This document shows, in pieces, positions 1-8,409 of a stretch of DNA of 64,000 nucleotides. Made by a program: the position numbers and the translations under genes. Under the pieces are notes generated by a model. That model made no database searches and was not told the origin of the DNA. It saw nothing but the letters and a program-made list of their open reading frames with translations. The DNA comes from Candidatus Sumerlaeota bacterium (GTDB taxonomy: Bacteria; Sumerlaeota; Sumerlaeia; JAFGJS01), in contig JAFGJS010000085.1 of NCBI GenBank assembly GCA_016928995.1, positions 1 through 64,000 on the forward strand. The letters are read 5' to 3'. Each line of letters opens with the position of its first letter. Within the stretch, counting starts at the first letter, position 1.

Positions 1-254
1 ACGTTAAAAAACTGCGATTCCGGAGGCAAGAAAAACCACCTTAAAAAATCGATTTTTTGTCTAGACAGAGGGGACAAGCTCAAAATGGAGTTATTCTGAA
101 CCTCTAGAACGATACAATGAAAAAAGAAAAATTGTAATTTGATTTGCCAGACGCAAAACCGGAAGATAGACTGGACTTGTTCGAGTGAACCGTGAAGGCG
201 GATCGCGCCGCGCACATGGGCGAAACACCGCAGAATCCCATCAAGAGGCATGGC
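1..254. other. Upstream region of the glg pair, no gene seen
   Basis: No convincing coding frame was found in this stretch. It contains a perfect 16-bp palindrome of six A, TCGA, six T at 43-58, which could be a bidirectional terminator core or a protein site; nothing else supports either. The neighbouring glg gene probably begins at 255, so this interval should hold its promoter, but I could not pick out a convincing -35/-10 pair. Confidence 0.3.
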
Positions 255-1424
255 ATGCCCGAGTCAACAGTCGCAATCATCCTGGCCGGCGGCAGCGAAG
301 GCGAATTCGGCGCGCTCACCAGGCGCCGCGCCAAGGCGGCCTTGCCGTTCGGCGGGATGTTCCGCATTTTCGATTTCTCGATCAGCTGCCTGAGCCAGTC
401 CCAGGTTGACAAGGTCGGCGTGATCATCCAGCACCTGCCCGCGGCTTTGATCGAGCACATCGGCGTGGGCGAGACGTGGGACTTCAACGGCTATTACCGG
501 CTGCTGAAGATCATGCCGCCGTTTCTCGGCATCGGCGAGGCGGCCTGGTATAAAGGCACCGCCGACGCGCTGTATCAAAACATGAACTTCATCCGGCGCT
601 TCGATCCCGAAAACGTGCTGCTGTGCTATGGGGAGCATCTGTATCACATCGACTTCGACGCCGTGATCCAGTACCACCACGATCATAACGCCGACCTGAC
701 CATCGTCGCGAAAAACACACCGCTCAAGCTGACCTCGGCCCGGCTCTGCCGCCTGGTCTGCGATCCGGCTAATCCCGCGCGCGTCGTGGACTGCGCGCGC
801 AACACGGAGCGTTATCAGCAGCATCCCGTGGCTACGGGGATCTACGTGATCAAAACCAAAGTGCTGGAGCGGCTGCTGAAACAAATGCTGCGCGATCGCA
901 CGGGCCACAGCCTTTCGGCCAACATCATCGCCGTGGCGCCGGACCAGCACCGCGTGTTGCAATACCCGCTGCACGACTATTGGAACGAACTGAACTCGCT
1001 CGATGAATACTTCCAGGCCAGCATGAGCCTGCTCAAGGCCGATCCGCCAATCGTGCCGCAGGAATGGCGGATCATCACCAATCCGGACGACCGCAACCTG
1101 GGCCACCGCACGCCGGCATTCGTCAGTGAAAAAGCCAGCGTGGCGGATTCGATTCTTTGCCCGGGATGCAAGGTCTTAGGCCAGGTGGAGCGCTCGATCC
1201 TCTCTCCCGGCGTCGTGGTGGAGGAAGGCGCGCGAGTCAGCAACTCGATCATCATGCACGACGCCATCGTGAAACGGAACGCCACGCTGCGATACGTGAT
1301 CGCGGACAAAGATATCGCGTTCGCGGAAGGCGGAACGTACGGCGTCGAATTCGATCCAAACACGCAACAGAAACCGAAGCTTACGCTTTTCGGCCGCGAT
1401 GAGCAGAGCGTGACGGAGGATTAA
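255..1424 (+). CDS. GlgC-like ADP-glucose pyrophosphorylase paralogue, probably non-catalytic (GlgD-like)
   Basis: The 389-residue protein has the nucleotidyltransferase fold of ADP-glucose pyrophosphorylase followed by a C-terminal left-handed beta-helix. The overall pattern is clear (RAKAALPFGG, WYKGTADALYQN), but several catalytic positions are changed. The GGxGxRL nucleotide loop reads GGSEGEF; the metal-binding Asp of the SGDH motif is Glu (YGEH); the sugar-phosphate EKP motif is absent; and WRDVGT reads WNELNS. The same kind of decay is known for GlgD, the regulatory partner of GlgC in Firmicutes. I infer a regulatory subunit for the intact GlgC encoded 63 bp downstream in the same direction. 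The ATG at 255 is chosen because an AAGAGG Shine-Dalgarno lies 6 nt upstream; GTG 192 and ATG 216 are alternatives. Confidence 0.85.
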   Translation: MPESTVAIILAGGSEGEFGALTRRRAKAALPFGGMFRIFDFSISCLSQSQVDKVGVIIQHLPAALIEHIGVGETWDFNGYYRLLKIMPPFLGIGEAAWYKGTADALYQNMNFIRRFDPENVLLCYGEHLYHIDFDAVIQYHHDHNADLTIVAKNTPLKLTSARLCRLVCDPANPARVVDCARNTERYQQHPVATGIYVIKTKVLERLLKQMLRDRTGHSLSANIIAVAPDQHRVLQYPLHDYWNELNSLDEYFQASMSLLKADPPIVPQEWRIITNPDDRNLGHRTPAFVSEKASVADSILCPGCKVLGQVERSILSPGVVVEEGARVSNSIIMHDAIVKRNATLRYVIADKDIAFAEGGTYGVEFDPNTQQKPKLTLFGRDEQSVTED

Positions 1425-1487
1425 CGCCAGTCTTGCCGGATTTTTAAGTATGATGCGAACGACAATACTTCAACGCAGAAACCGAAC

Positions 1488-2777
1488 ATGATAAAAGAGA
1501 AAAGCATTTGCGCGATGATCATGGCCGGAGGACAGGGCAGCCGCCTGTCGATCCTCAGCGAGCTGCGCGCCAAACCCGCCGTGCCGTTCGCGGGCAAGTA
1601 CCGCATCATCGACTTCACCATCAGCAACGCGATGCACTCGCGCATCCCCTACGTCGGCATCTGCACGCAGTACCGCCCGTATTCGCTGATGACGCACATC
1701 TCCAACGGCTCGGCCTGGGGCTACGGCGGCCAGCGCTCGCAACTCAGCATCCTGCCGCCGTATCACACCACCCACGACACACAGTGGTACAAAGGCACGG
1801 CCGACGCGATCTATCAAAACCTGGAGTTCATTGAACACTTCCAGAACGTCGAGTATGTGCTGATCCTTTCCGGCGACCACATTTACCACATGGACTACCG
1901 CAAACTGCTGGAGTTCCATTCCGCCAATCAAAGCGACCTGACAATCGTGACCCAGGAAATCCCCTGGGAGGAAACCTGCCGCTTCGGCATCGTCGTGCTC
2001 GACGGCGAGCAACGCATCACTGGTTTCCAGGAAAAACCCAAGCAGAATCCGGCGTCGAACCTGGCCAATCTCGGCATCTACCTCTTCAATCGCCGCGTGC
2101 TGGAGCAACGTCTGCGCGAAGACGCGGAGAAAAGCGACGAAGAGTCCGAGCATGATTTTGGCAAGAACGTGATTCCCAGCATGGTGGAGCATGGCGACAG
2201 CGTGCAGGCGTTCCGTTTCAACGGCTTCTGGCGCGACGTCGGCACGATTCAGTCCTACTGGGAAACCAGCATGGAACTGCTCAGCCCCGACACCGACATC
2301 CGCATCGAAGACTGGCGCACTCGCACGAACCCCTGGAGCCATGGCAAAAGCATCCATGTCCCGGCGCGCGTGCTCCCCTCGGGCACGGCCAGCCACGCGT
2401 TGATCTCGCAAGGCTGCATGGTGGAAGGCAAAGTTCGCAACAGCGTGCTCTCGCCCGGCGTGTACATCGGCCAGAACGCCGTTGTGGAGGATAGCGTGAT
2501 CCTCAACGACGTTTACATCGCACCCGGCGCGGTCGTGCGCAAGGCGATCATCGACAAACATGCTCGCGTCGGATATAATACCGTGATCGGCGAAGGCGAC
2601 AACGCAGTCAACGTCGAACTGCCCGGCATCCTGGACTCCGGAATCACCGTGATCGGCAAACAAGCGGAGCTTCCGCCCTCGATCGCCGTCGGTAAAAATT
2701 GTCTGGTGTATCCAGGCGTCAGCCATAATGATTTCAGGCAAAAGGAATACGAATCGGGTTCAACGATTCGAAAGTGA
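1488..2777 (+). CDS. glgC: Glucose-1-phosphate adenylyltransferase
   Basis: Makes ADP-glucose from ATP and glucose-1-phosphate, the committed step of bacterial glycogen synthesis in the cytoplasm. The 429-residue protein keeps all key motifs: AGGQGSRL nucleotide loop, RAKPAVPFAGKYRIIDF, WYKGTADAIYQN, LSGDHIYHMDY with the metal Asp, FQEKPK for the sugar phosphate, and WRDVGT. The C-terminal third (about residues 290-400) is the hexapeptide-type beta-helix. Length is normal for the family. It follows a degenerate paralogue by 63 bp, so the two are likely co-transcribed and may form a mixed tetramer. No glgA, glgB or glgP lies in the window. Confidence 0.95.
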   Translation: MIKEKSICAMIMAGGQGSRLSILSELRAKPAVPFAGKYRIIDFTISNAMHSRIPYVGICTQYRPYSLMTHISNGSAWGYGGQRSQLSILPPYHTTHDTQWYKGTADAIYQNLEFIEHFQNVEYVLILSGDHIYHMDYRKLLEFHSANQSDLTIVTQEIPWEETCRFGIVVLDGEQRITGFQEKPKQNPASNLANLGIYLFNRRVLEQRLREDAEKSDEESEHDFGKNVIPSMVEHGDSVQAFRFNGFWRDVGTIQSYWETSMELLSPDTDIRIEDWRTRTNPWSHGKSIHVPARVLPSGTASHALISQGCMVEGKVRNSVLSPGVYIGQNAVVEDSVILNDVYIAPGAVVRKAIIDKHARVGYNTVIGEGDNAVNVELPGILDSGITVIGKQAELPPSIAVGKNCLVYPGVSHNDFRQKEYESGSTIRK

Positions 2778-2870
2778 TTCTCTGCTTCATCTCGAATTGC
2801 TCAACGGCTCTGGCAATCGCCATTCCCATTTATCCGTGAGTACTTGATCAATCAGCATCGTTAACAGGTC

Positions 2871-2902
2871 AAAAAAAAGCCGTCCCGATAAAACGGGACG
2901 GC
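2871..2902 (-). terminator. Intrinsic terminator of the GH16 gene
   Basis: A perfect 9-bp stem GCCGTCCCG / CGGGACGGC (2879-2887 and 2894-2902) with a 6-nt loop is followed, read on the minus strand, by eight T (2878-2871). It lies 117 bp beyond the stop codon of the minus-strand gene ending at 3019. There is no T tract on the plus-strand side, so it does not obviously terminate glgC. Confidence 0.85.
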
Positions 2903-3018
2903 AATCATGTTTACTGCGATCTTGCAGGAGAAATAATACTACTTCGATTTAATTCGCGTTGCATACATCAGGGGTTCATTCAACTTTCACACGGTCGCTC
3001 CCTGATTGTTGCACGTTC

Positions 3019-4119
3019 TTACCACTGCGAAATGCTGCGGCAGGTGTAAGAGGCGCTGGTCGGTCCCGGCGAGCCGGAGGAGCCTTCCATCTGGAGGTTC
3101 CGGATCAGCCAGAAGTTTTTGTTCCGGAAGCTGCTGCCCGTGTGGGTCGCGGTCCAGGAACCGTTGATATACAGCCAGACCCAGGCGTCATTCTCGCCGC
3201 TGGCCGTGCTTTTCAACTGCATATGAGTCTTATAGTACGTATTGTTTGAACTGGTGGTTTTTGTTTCCCAGCTGCCGTCGTAGGTGTTCTGCCAAACCGT
3301 GCCGCTGCCCTTCCATTCGGCGATGTCCACTTCGCCGGTCCAGGCGCCATCAGTCGTGATCCAGAAGGCCGGCCAGGTGCCGCGAGCTGTCGGAGCGCTG
3401 CAGTAAGCCTCGGCCCCCGCGGAGGTGTCGCCGGACCACATGTACAGCTTCGTGGTGCTGTAGGAACCGCCGGAGTTGTATTTATAGCCATTGGCGCCAG
3501 GCTGTGTGGCGACCATCGTGTCGCCGCACCAAGCCATGTAAACCGTTCCGTTGTGCGTATAGCCCCAGGGATAGCCTCTGTTCCAACCCGTGCCGCAGTT
3601 CGTGCTGCCGCTGCTGCTGGAACTGCTGCTGGAACTGCTGCTCGCGATGGACCACTGCTGGTTGCTGCCGCCCCAGTAGGACCACGTGCCGACGTTGTCG
3701 CCGCTGCTCGTGCCGTAGGCGTCCACGCACTGGCCGCTGGAGATTTTCGGCGTGATGCGGTAATAACCGCTGCCCACCGAGGCCAGATAATACGTCTGCG
3801 GATCGCCGCCCCAATAGCTATAGACAGCGATGTTGGTTCCGTTGCCAGTGCCCCAGTTCCAGGTGTCCATAGCAAGATTGCTCTGGACGTTGCGGAAGGT
3901 ATAGCCGCCATTCGCCGAGGCGATGTTCCAGCGCTGATTGGAGTTGCCGTAGTCGGTATAGATGATGACATTGGAGCCAGCTGAGCTGCCGGCAGCATCG
4001 AGCACTTTACCGCTGGCGCGGTTGGTGACTTTCATGTTGCTTCCAGTTTGAGCTTGTACGGTGTTGCTTAACGCAAGGAGCACACAAGACGCAACCACCA
4101 TTGCAATTAACCGTTTCAT
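3019..4119 (-). CDS. Secreted ricin-type lectin / GH16-like glycoside hydrolase
   Basis: A 366-residue exported protein. Residues 1-24 form a signal peptide (MKRLIAMVVASC...VQA). Residues about 25-155 are a ricin B-type beta-trefoil lectin with QxW-like repeats (NQRW, NQQW). A serine-only linker follows near residue 160, encoded by a GCT/GGA trinucleotide-rich stretch around 3607-3650. Residues about 172-366 resemble glycoside hydrolase family 16: WPAFW and the ExDxxE signature in GEVDIAEW give E263, D265 and E268 as likely nucleophile, assisting acid and acid/base. The target would be a beta-glucan or galactan outside the cell; I cannot tell which. The start at 4119 has an AAGGGGAA ribosome site. 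The catalytic domain is somewhat short for GH16, so activity is not certain. Confidence 0.82.
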   Translation of the reverse strand: MKRLIAMVVASCVLLALSNTVQAQTGSNMKVTNRASGKVLDAAGSSAGSNVIIYTDYGNSNQRWNIASANGGYTFRNVQSNLAMDTWNWGTGNGTNIAVYSYWGGDPQTYYLASVGSGYYRITPKISSGQCVDAYGTSSGDNVGTWSYWGGSNQQWSIASSSSSSSSSSSGSTNCGTGWNRGYPWGYTHNGTVYMAWCGDTMVATQPGANGYKYNSGGSYSTTKLYMWSGDTSAGAEAYCSAPTARGTWPAFWITTDGAWTGEVDIAEWKGSGTVWQNTYDGSWETKTTSSNNTYYKTHMQLKSTASGENDAWVWLYINGSWTATHTGSSFRNKNFWLIRNLQMEGSSGSPGPTSASYTCRSISQW

Positions 4120-4371
4120 AATATATTCCCCTTCTTTGAATGTCCATGCCTTGCGCCTGATAGACGCATGACGGGCATGATAAGGCACTCATCACTCGAC
4201 CGACGACACATTTGACTGACAAAAAATCGCCCCTGCCGATTCAAAATGAATCCCAAAACTGCAAATTGCTACTTTCCGGTTTCGCTGAAGCAGATGATGG
4301 CAGGTTGCCGCTACGAACGGGGATCTGCTTTTTGGAACAAACCCTGTATACAATTTTTTGTCGTACAATTT

Positions 4372-4570
4372 AAAAACAAAGAGGAGCGCGGGAACCTCCT
4401 TTCTTACGATCTTGAGGCCATACCTCAAAAGCGCTCTGAAGGTTATCGCCGGTAATCCTGGCGGATTACGGCTTTAACCGTATGGAGTTCCGGGCACACA
4501 ATACGAATCTCGATCAAGACAAGAAAAATGCAAATGGCGTAAGGATGAAGCTTCCTTCAACGCCTGAGGG
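4372..4570. other. Hairpin cluster in a 770-bp gap; possible structured RNA
   Basis: The interval 4120-4886 holds no credible gene; the small ORFs in it use codons unlike the neighbours. Within it are four consecutive inverted repeats: GGAG...CTCC at 4381-4399, TTGAGG...CCTCAA at 4412-4428, a long bulged stem GGTTA..GCCGGTAATCC / GGATTACGGC..TAACC at 4441-4479, and GGCGTAAGG...CCTTCAACGCC at 4536-4564. Read on the minus strand, the last hairpin met (4399-4381) is followed by TCTTTGTTTTT, like an intrinsic terminator. A minus-strand structured RNA ending near 4372 would fit, but the repeats could also be unrelated. Confidence 0.35.
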
Positions 4571-4886
4571 TAATCACAAGGGCTGACTCCCCTAATGCCA
4601 AGAAACGAATGGACTCTTGGCCCACTCATATTAACAGTGTTGGTATAGAATTGACCGCAGATGACATTAAAAGCCTTCTTCATCGTTATCGGAACCATAA
4701 CAGATAACAAAACAGATGCAAGAAAAAAATTATTATTTGCGCCCTGAAAAGTGCGCTGTCGTCTCATCGCGCTGAATCTGTTTGCGTTATTGGATTTTCA
4801 GGAATGCACATACGAATGAAATTGATAAACTTTAATCGTTGGCGTTTGATATCCGACAAATAAATATCAGTTGGAAACAGGGGATT

Positions 4887-6785
4887 CTAATATATGCACC
4901 AATCCTCAGAGGGCATCAGGATCACGTGCTCATGAGCGAGCAATTCGATCCGCATGAGAGCTTGCTCTAAGGCATGGGCGCGGCGTGGCTCCAATTCATG
5001 CAACACCGGAAGCGCCGCACGCAGCCAGTCCGGGCGCCAATCCATGCCGCCCCAACGCACATCTTCCTGCTGCGGAAAATGCAAATCCGACGGCTGCTCC
5101 ATCTCTCCGGAAAAGCTTTCAGCCAGCAGCGTAAAGAAATCCTTCGGCTCGGGAATGACACGCACATTCAGTTTGCGCATGCCGATCTTCTCCGCCGTAT
5201 ACTCCAACGCTCCGCGCAAACCGCCGATCTCGTCCACAAGCCCCGCCTCCCGTGCCTGCAATCCTGTGTATACGCGACCGCCCGCGACGTCCTCAATCGG
5301 CTTTTGCAGCCGTTCGCCGCGGCCCTTTACTACGCGGCCGGTGAATTCCTGATAGGTCTCATCCAGCATCTGCTGCATCTTGTTGAGCTGCGCTTCGTTC
5401 CAAGGCTCCGCCGAGCTCAACAGCCCGGCCATGGCGCCGCGATCATTGCTGTGCCAGGTCACGCCGATTTTATCCCAGGCGGAGCCCAGGGCGAGTTTGC
5501 CGCCCACTACGCCGATGGAGCCGGTGATCGTGTTTTCATCCGCGAAAATCGTATCCGCCCAGCATGAGACGTAATATCCGCCGCTGGCCGCCACGTTGCC
5601 CATCGAAACCACGAGCGGCTTGCCTGCGTCCTTCACCAGTTTCGTCGCGTTGAGGATCACATCGCTGGCCAGCGCCGATCCCCCTGGCGAATCAACGCGC
5701 AGCACCACGGCCTTGATCGAGGGATCTTCCGCCGCATCGCGCAACGCCTTGACCAAGGTTCCGCTGTACGCGCCGCTGGAGCCGCCGAAGGGCGAAACCT
5801 CGCTATACCCGCGCAGAATCATCCCCTCCACGATCACCAGTCCGATCGCATCTTCCGGTTGCGCTTGCGCCGCCGCATGCGAAGCGCCGGTGAACAGCCC
5901 CAGCAGTTTCAACGGATTGCTGAAATCAATCTCGGAAGTTTGAAACGTTTCGCCGTAATAATTGTCGATCACGGTGTTGTTCCCATGATTCTCCCGGATC
6001 ATCTCCAGGAATTCGTCCTGCGTCATCACCGTGTCGATCAATTGCGCCTTCAGCGCCTGCTCCGCGGTGAACATGCCTTCGTCGATCAAGCCGCGCACCT
6101 GGTCTTCGCTCAATCCCCGCGCATCGGCGATCATCCGCACAAGCGATACGTACATGCCGTCCAGCAACCGGTCCATGTTTTCCTGCGCCGCTTCGCTCGG
6201 ACCGGTCAGCGTGAACATCTCCGCCGCCGACTTATACGGTCCGACGTGCAGCATTTGCGGCTCCACGCCCAGCTTGTCCAGCAAGCCGCGCAAATACGGC
6301 GCCTCCGAATGCAGCCCGGTCAGGTACAGCGTGCTCGTGGGCGCCAGCGACAAATCCGTCGCCGCCGTGCATAGCGCATAGGACGAGGTCATCAAATCCT
6401 CCGCATGAATGTAGACCCGTTTGCCCGCACGATTGTAACGGATCATCTCCTGATGCAGTTCCTCGATCTGCGCGAAGCCCGGCTGCATGTCGCCCATCGT
6501 GACGATCACCGCCGGCACGCGCGGATCCTCGCGCGCAGCCTTCATCCGGGAGAGCAGTTTCTGCAGGGAAGTGTAATATACGCTGGAGAATGCAAACAGA
6601 TCCTCCACCGGCGACTCGTTGAGCTGGCCGCCCAGATGAAAATGCGGCAATAGAGCCGGCCGCTGCTGATCCAGCAAGTCCTCGTCCAGTCCCGGCTCTT
6701 CGGCGAAGCCCGGCGCCGCCAGCATGCTGAAAATCAACAACACAACGATCCAATGGCGATAAAGTTTCACGCAACGCAGCATCAT
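4887..6785 (-). CDS. sppA: Signal peptide peptidase SppA, 67K type
   Basis: A membrane-anchored serine protease that degrades cleaved signal peptides in the envelope. The 632-residue protein begins with a hydrophobic signal/anchor (residues 10-28) and contains the two tandem ClpP-like domains of the long SppA form. The general-base lysine is in the N-terminal domain (VGPYKSAAE, K185) and the nucleophile in the C-terminal domain (GNVAASGGYY, S401), matching the split Ser/Lys dyad known from E. coli SppA. VDSPGG and GSIGVVGG are also present. An AGGAG lies 8-9 nt before the ATG. The gene stands alone on the minus strand. Confidence 0.95.
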   Translation of the reverse strand: MMLRCVKLYRHWIVVLLIFSMLAAPGFAEEPGLDEDLLDQQRPALLPHFHLGGQLNESPVEDLFAFSSVYYTSLQKLLSRMKAAREDPRVPAVIVTMGDMQPGFAQIEELHQEMIRYNRAGKRVYIHAEDLMTSSYALCTAATDLSLAPTSTLYLTGLHSEAPYLRGLLDKLGVEPQMLHVGPYKSAAEMFTLTGPSEAAQENMDRLLDGMYVSLVRMIADARGLSEDQVRGLIDEGMFTAEQALKAQLIDTVMTQDEFLEMIRENHGNNTVIDNYYGETFQTSEIDFSNPLKLLGLFTGASHAAAQAQPEDAIGLVIVEGMILRGYSEVSPFGGSSGAYSGTLVKALRDAAEDPSIKAVVLRVDSPGGSALASDVILNATKLVKDAGKPLVVSMGNVAASGGYYVSCWADTIFADENTITGSIGVVGGKLALGSAWDKIGVTWHSNDRGAMAGLLSSAEPWNEAQLNKMQQMLDETYQEFTGRVVKGRGERLQKPIEDVAGGRVYTGLQAREAGLVDEIGGLRGALEYTAEKIGMRKLNVRVIPEPKDFFTLLAESFSGEMEQPSDLHFPQQEDVRWGGMDWRPDWLRAALPVLHELEPRRAHALEQALMRIELLAHEHVILMPSEDWCIY

Positions 6786-6990
6786 GGAATCCGCTCCTGA
6801 CCGTTAAGATCCAATTTAATTGGACGGCTGCATTCAACCACACTTTCCCGGCTTCGGGCAAGCACTATCGCCCGACAGCAATCCCCGATGCGATTCTGTG
6901 CTCCCCGGATCACATTGGGATTTCATCCGCTTTGACACAGAAGATGCCGCTCCGGAAAAATCATTTGGAAAATGGGCAACCCCATAAAGT

Positions 6991-7086
6991 CACCACAGAG
7001 CACACCGAGATCACAGAGGTTCTATTTTGAAGCTGTGAACACAATAATCAAATCTTTGCGCGCTCTGCGTCTCTGCGTGAGATTTT
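6991..7086. repeat. Inverted-repeat element with CACAGAG / CTCTGCGTCTCTGCGTGAG arms
   Basis: Left arm 6991-7019 is a CACAGAG/CACCGAG-rich stretch; the right arm 7054-7086 reads as its degenerate reverse complement with a CTCTGCGTCTCTGCGTGAG core. This kind of palindromic intergenic repeat is familiar from many bacterial genomes. The right arm overlaps the last codons of the membrane protein ending at 7048, so the repeat appears to supply that protein's C-terminal tail. Confidence 0.55.
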
Positions 7087-7521
7087 ATTTTTTGAGGTTT
7101 CCTTGATTCTGCGGATCAGCGCAGCGATTCCTTTGAAAATCAAAGACAGGATGATCGACAGGTATAAGCCTATGTTGCAGGCTGCGGCGGCGTACGCCGT
7201 GATTGAACCGTTCTTGCTGATGGCGCGTTTCAGCGACGGATACTGGCTCAGGCTGTATAGCAGCAGAAATGCAAAACTCAGGCCAAACAACGCCCCCCAC
7301 ACTCGCTTGGACACTCGCAATCGGTCCATCACGAAACCAAGAACAGCGAGAATAGCGGCGCCGGTAAGAATGATGATCCAAAGCACATCGCGCAGGTGGC
7401 CGATGTCGCGCATGATGAAGCACACCCACGACCCGGCGATGGAGCTGACGACAAACAGCCCATACTCATCCCCAGGGTGAAAATACGACACAACGGCGGC
7501 AGCCGCCCAAACGACCGGCAA
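7048..7521 (-). CDS. Small multi-pass membrane protein of unknown function
   Basis: I do not recognise the family. The 157-residue product has about four hydrophobic segments (residues 2-12, 22-38, 43-65, 72-90 and a further one near 110-130) and a basic C-terminus. Those last residues are encoded by a repeat-element arm, suggesting the original stop codon was displaced. The frame stays open upstream of the TTG at 7521 to about 7593 and stays hydrophobic there, yet it has no ATG, GTG or TTG. A strong AGGAGG (about 7563-7558) sits 10 nt before an ATC codon at 7545. The true start may therefore be ATC, or the region may carry a sequence error. Confidence 0.6.
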   Translation of the reverse strand: MPVVWAAAAVVSYFHPGDEYGLFVVSSIAGSWVCFIMRDIGHLRDVLWIIILTGAAILAVLGFVMDRLRVSKRVWGALFGLSFAFLLLYSLSQYPSLKRAISKNGSITAYAAAACNIGLYLSIILSLIFKGIAALIRRIKETSKNKISRRDAERAKI

Positions 7522-7610
7522 AGCTATGGTGAAAAAAAGTCTGATGGGACGTTTTCCTCCTGTCGAACTTTCAGGCTGAGGTGCGTAAAAGCGTCATCTC
7601 AAGCCGTTTG

Positions 7611-8366
7611 TCAGGCCGCAGAGCGCGATCTGAACATATAGATCGCCCAACCAAGCGTGTCGCGCCCCCAACGCAGGTATGCCGCCTTCGCCTTGCTTAC
7701 GCGCTCAACCACCTCCGTCAAGTCCGGATCATCTGGATGGGTGCGAGCGTACTCGTCTGTCGCGAACCATTGGAGACCCTCATACCTGTCCCAGTCGTCC
7801 TTGCTGCTCACGATGGTGTGAACGAGCTCCACTCCTCGCTGCTCTCCGGCTTCTGCATTCGAGGAGTGGCTCCCGAAGTCCTCTCGCGCGCACCCGGATG
7901 CCTCCAGGTAATCCTCTGACGGCTCCTGCCGCCAGTATGGCTCTCCCACGATCACCCAGCCGCCGGGTTTCACCATGCTGATCAGCGCTTCGAGGGTATT
8001 CGCATGCCCCCCGAAGACCCAACTGGCGCCGATGCATGACGCCAGATCGAAGCTGTGCGGCTCGTCTGGCTTGAAATCCGCGCCATTCATCTGAGTGAAG
8101 GTGATGCCAGCGCCCGGCGCACGCGCCTTGAGCCTTCTCTCCGCATCGGCAATGAAGAAAGGTGAAATGTCGATGCCCATGCCACGAACGCCATAGACTT
8201 CCGCCAAGCGAATCAGGAAATCGCCCTTGCCACATGCAATGTCAACCACCTGCGCGTTAGTTGGGAGGCGCAGAAGTTCCACGAGACGCGTCAGTTTTTC
8301 CTCGCTCGTGGGATTGCATATCACATGTTCACGGTGAGTGATGTCGAAGAACTTCCATGTGTCCAT
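7611..8366 (-). CDS. Class I SAM-dependent methyltransferase
   Basis: A 251-residue cytoplasmic protein with the Rossmann methyltransferase fold. Motif I is VVDIACGKGDFL, followed by an acidic residue at the end of strand 2 (GMGIDISPF), motif II-like SFDLASCIGASWVF and post-motif MVKPGGWVIVGEPYW. The substrate cannot be read from the sequence; the family includes small-molecule and ubiquinone-type methylases. ATG 8366 is preferred over the TTG at 8375 because an AAGGA lies 9 nt upstream of it. The gene is separated from its minus-strand neighbours by short gaps and shows no obvious operon partner. Confidence 0.85.
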   Translation of the reverse strand: MDTWKFFDITHREHVICNPTSEEKLTRLVELLRLPTNAQVVDIACGKGDFLIRLAEVYGVRGMGIDISPFFIADAERRLKARAPGAGITFTQMNGADFKPDEPHSFDLASCIGASWVFGGHANTLEALISMVKPGGWVIVGEPYWRQEPSEDYLEASGCAREDFGSHSSNAEAGEQRGVELVHTIVSSKDDWDRYEGLQWFATDEYARTHPDDPDLTEVVERVSKAKAAYLRWGRDTLGWAIYMFRSRSAA

Positions 8367-8409
8367 AATTTTCAATCCTTCGATGGTCTAATAAACTGCG
8401 GCATCCAGA

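Noticed and set aside
1470-2741. Long minus-strand frame opposite glgC
   Set aside because: Shadow frame produced by GC-rich codon use; no recognisable motif, and the plus strand is an unambiguous GlgC.
2879-2902. Terminator of glgC on the plus strand
   Set aside because: The T tract follows the hairpin only on the minus strand.
4474-4767. 97-codon minus-strand ORF in the gene-free gap
   Set aside because: Codon use is unlike the neighbours, there is no ribosome site, and its end overlaps a hairpin; better explained as non-coding.
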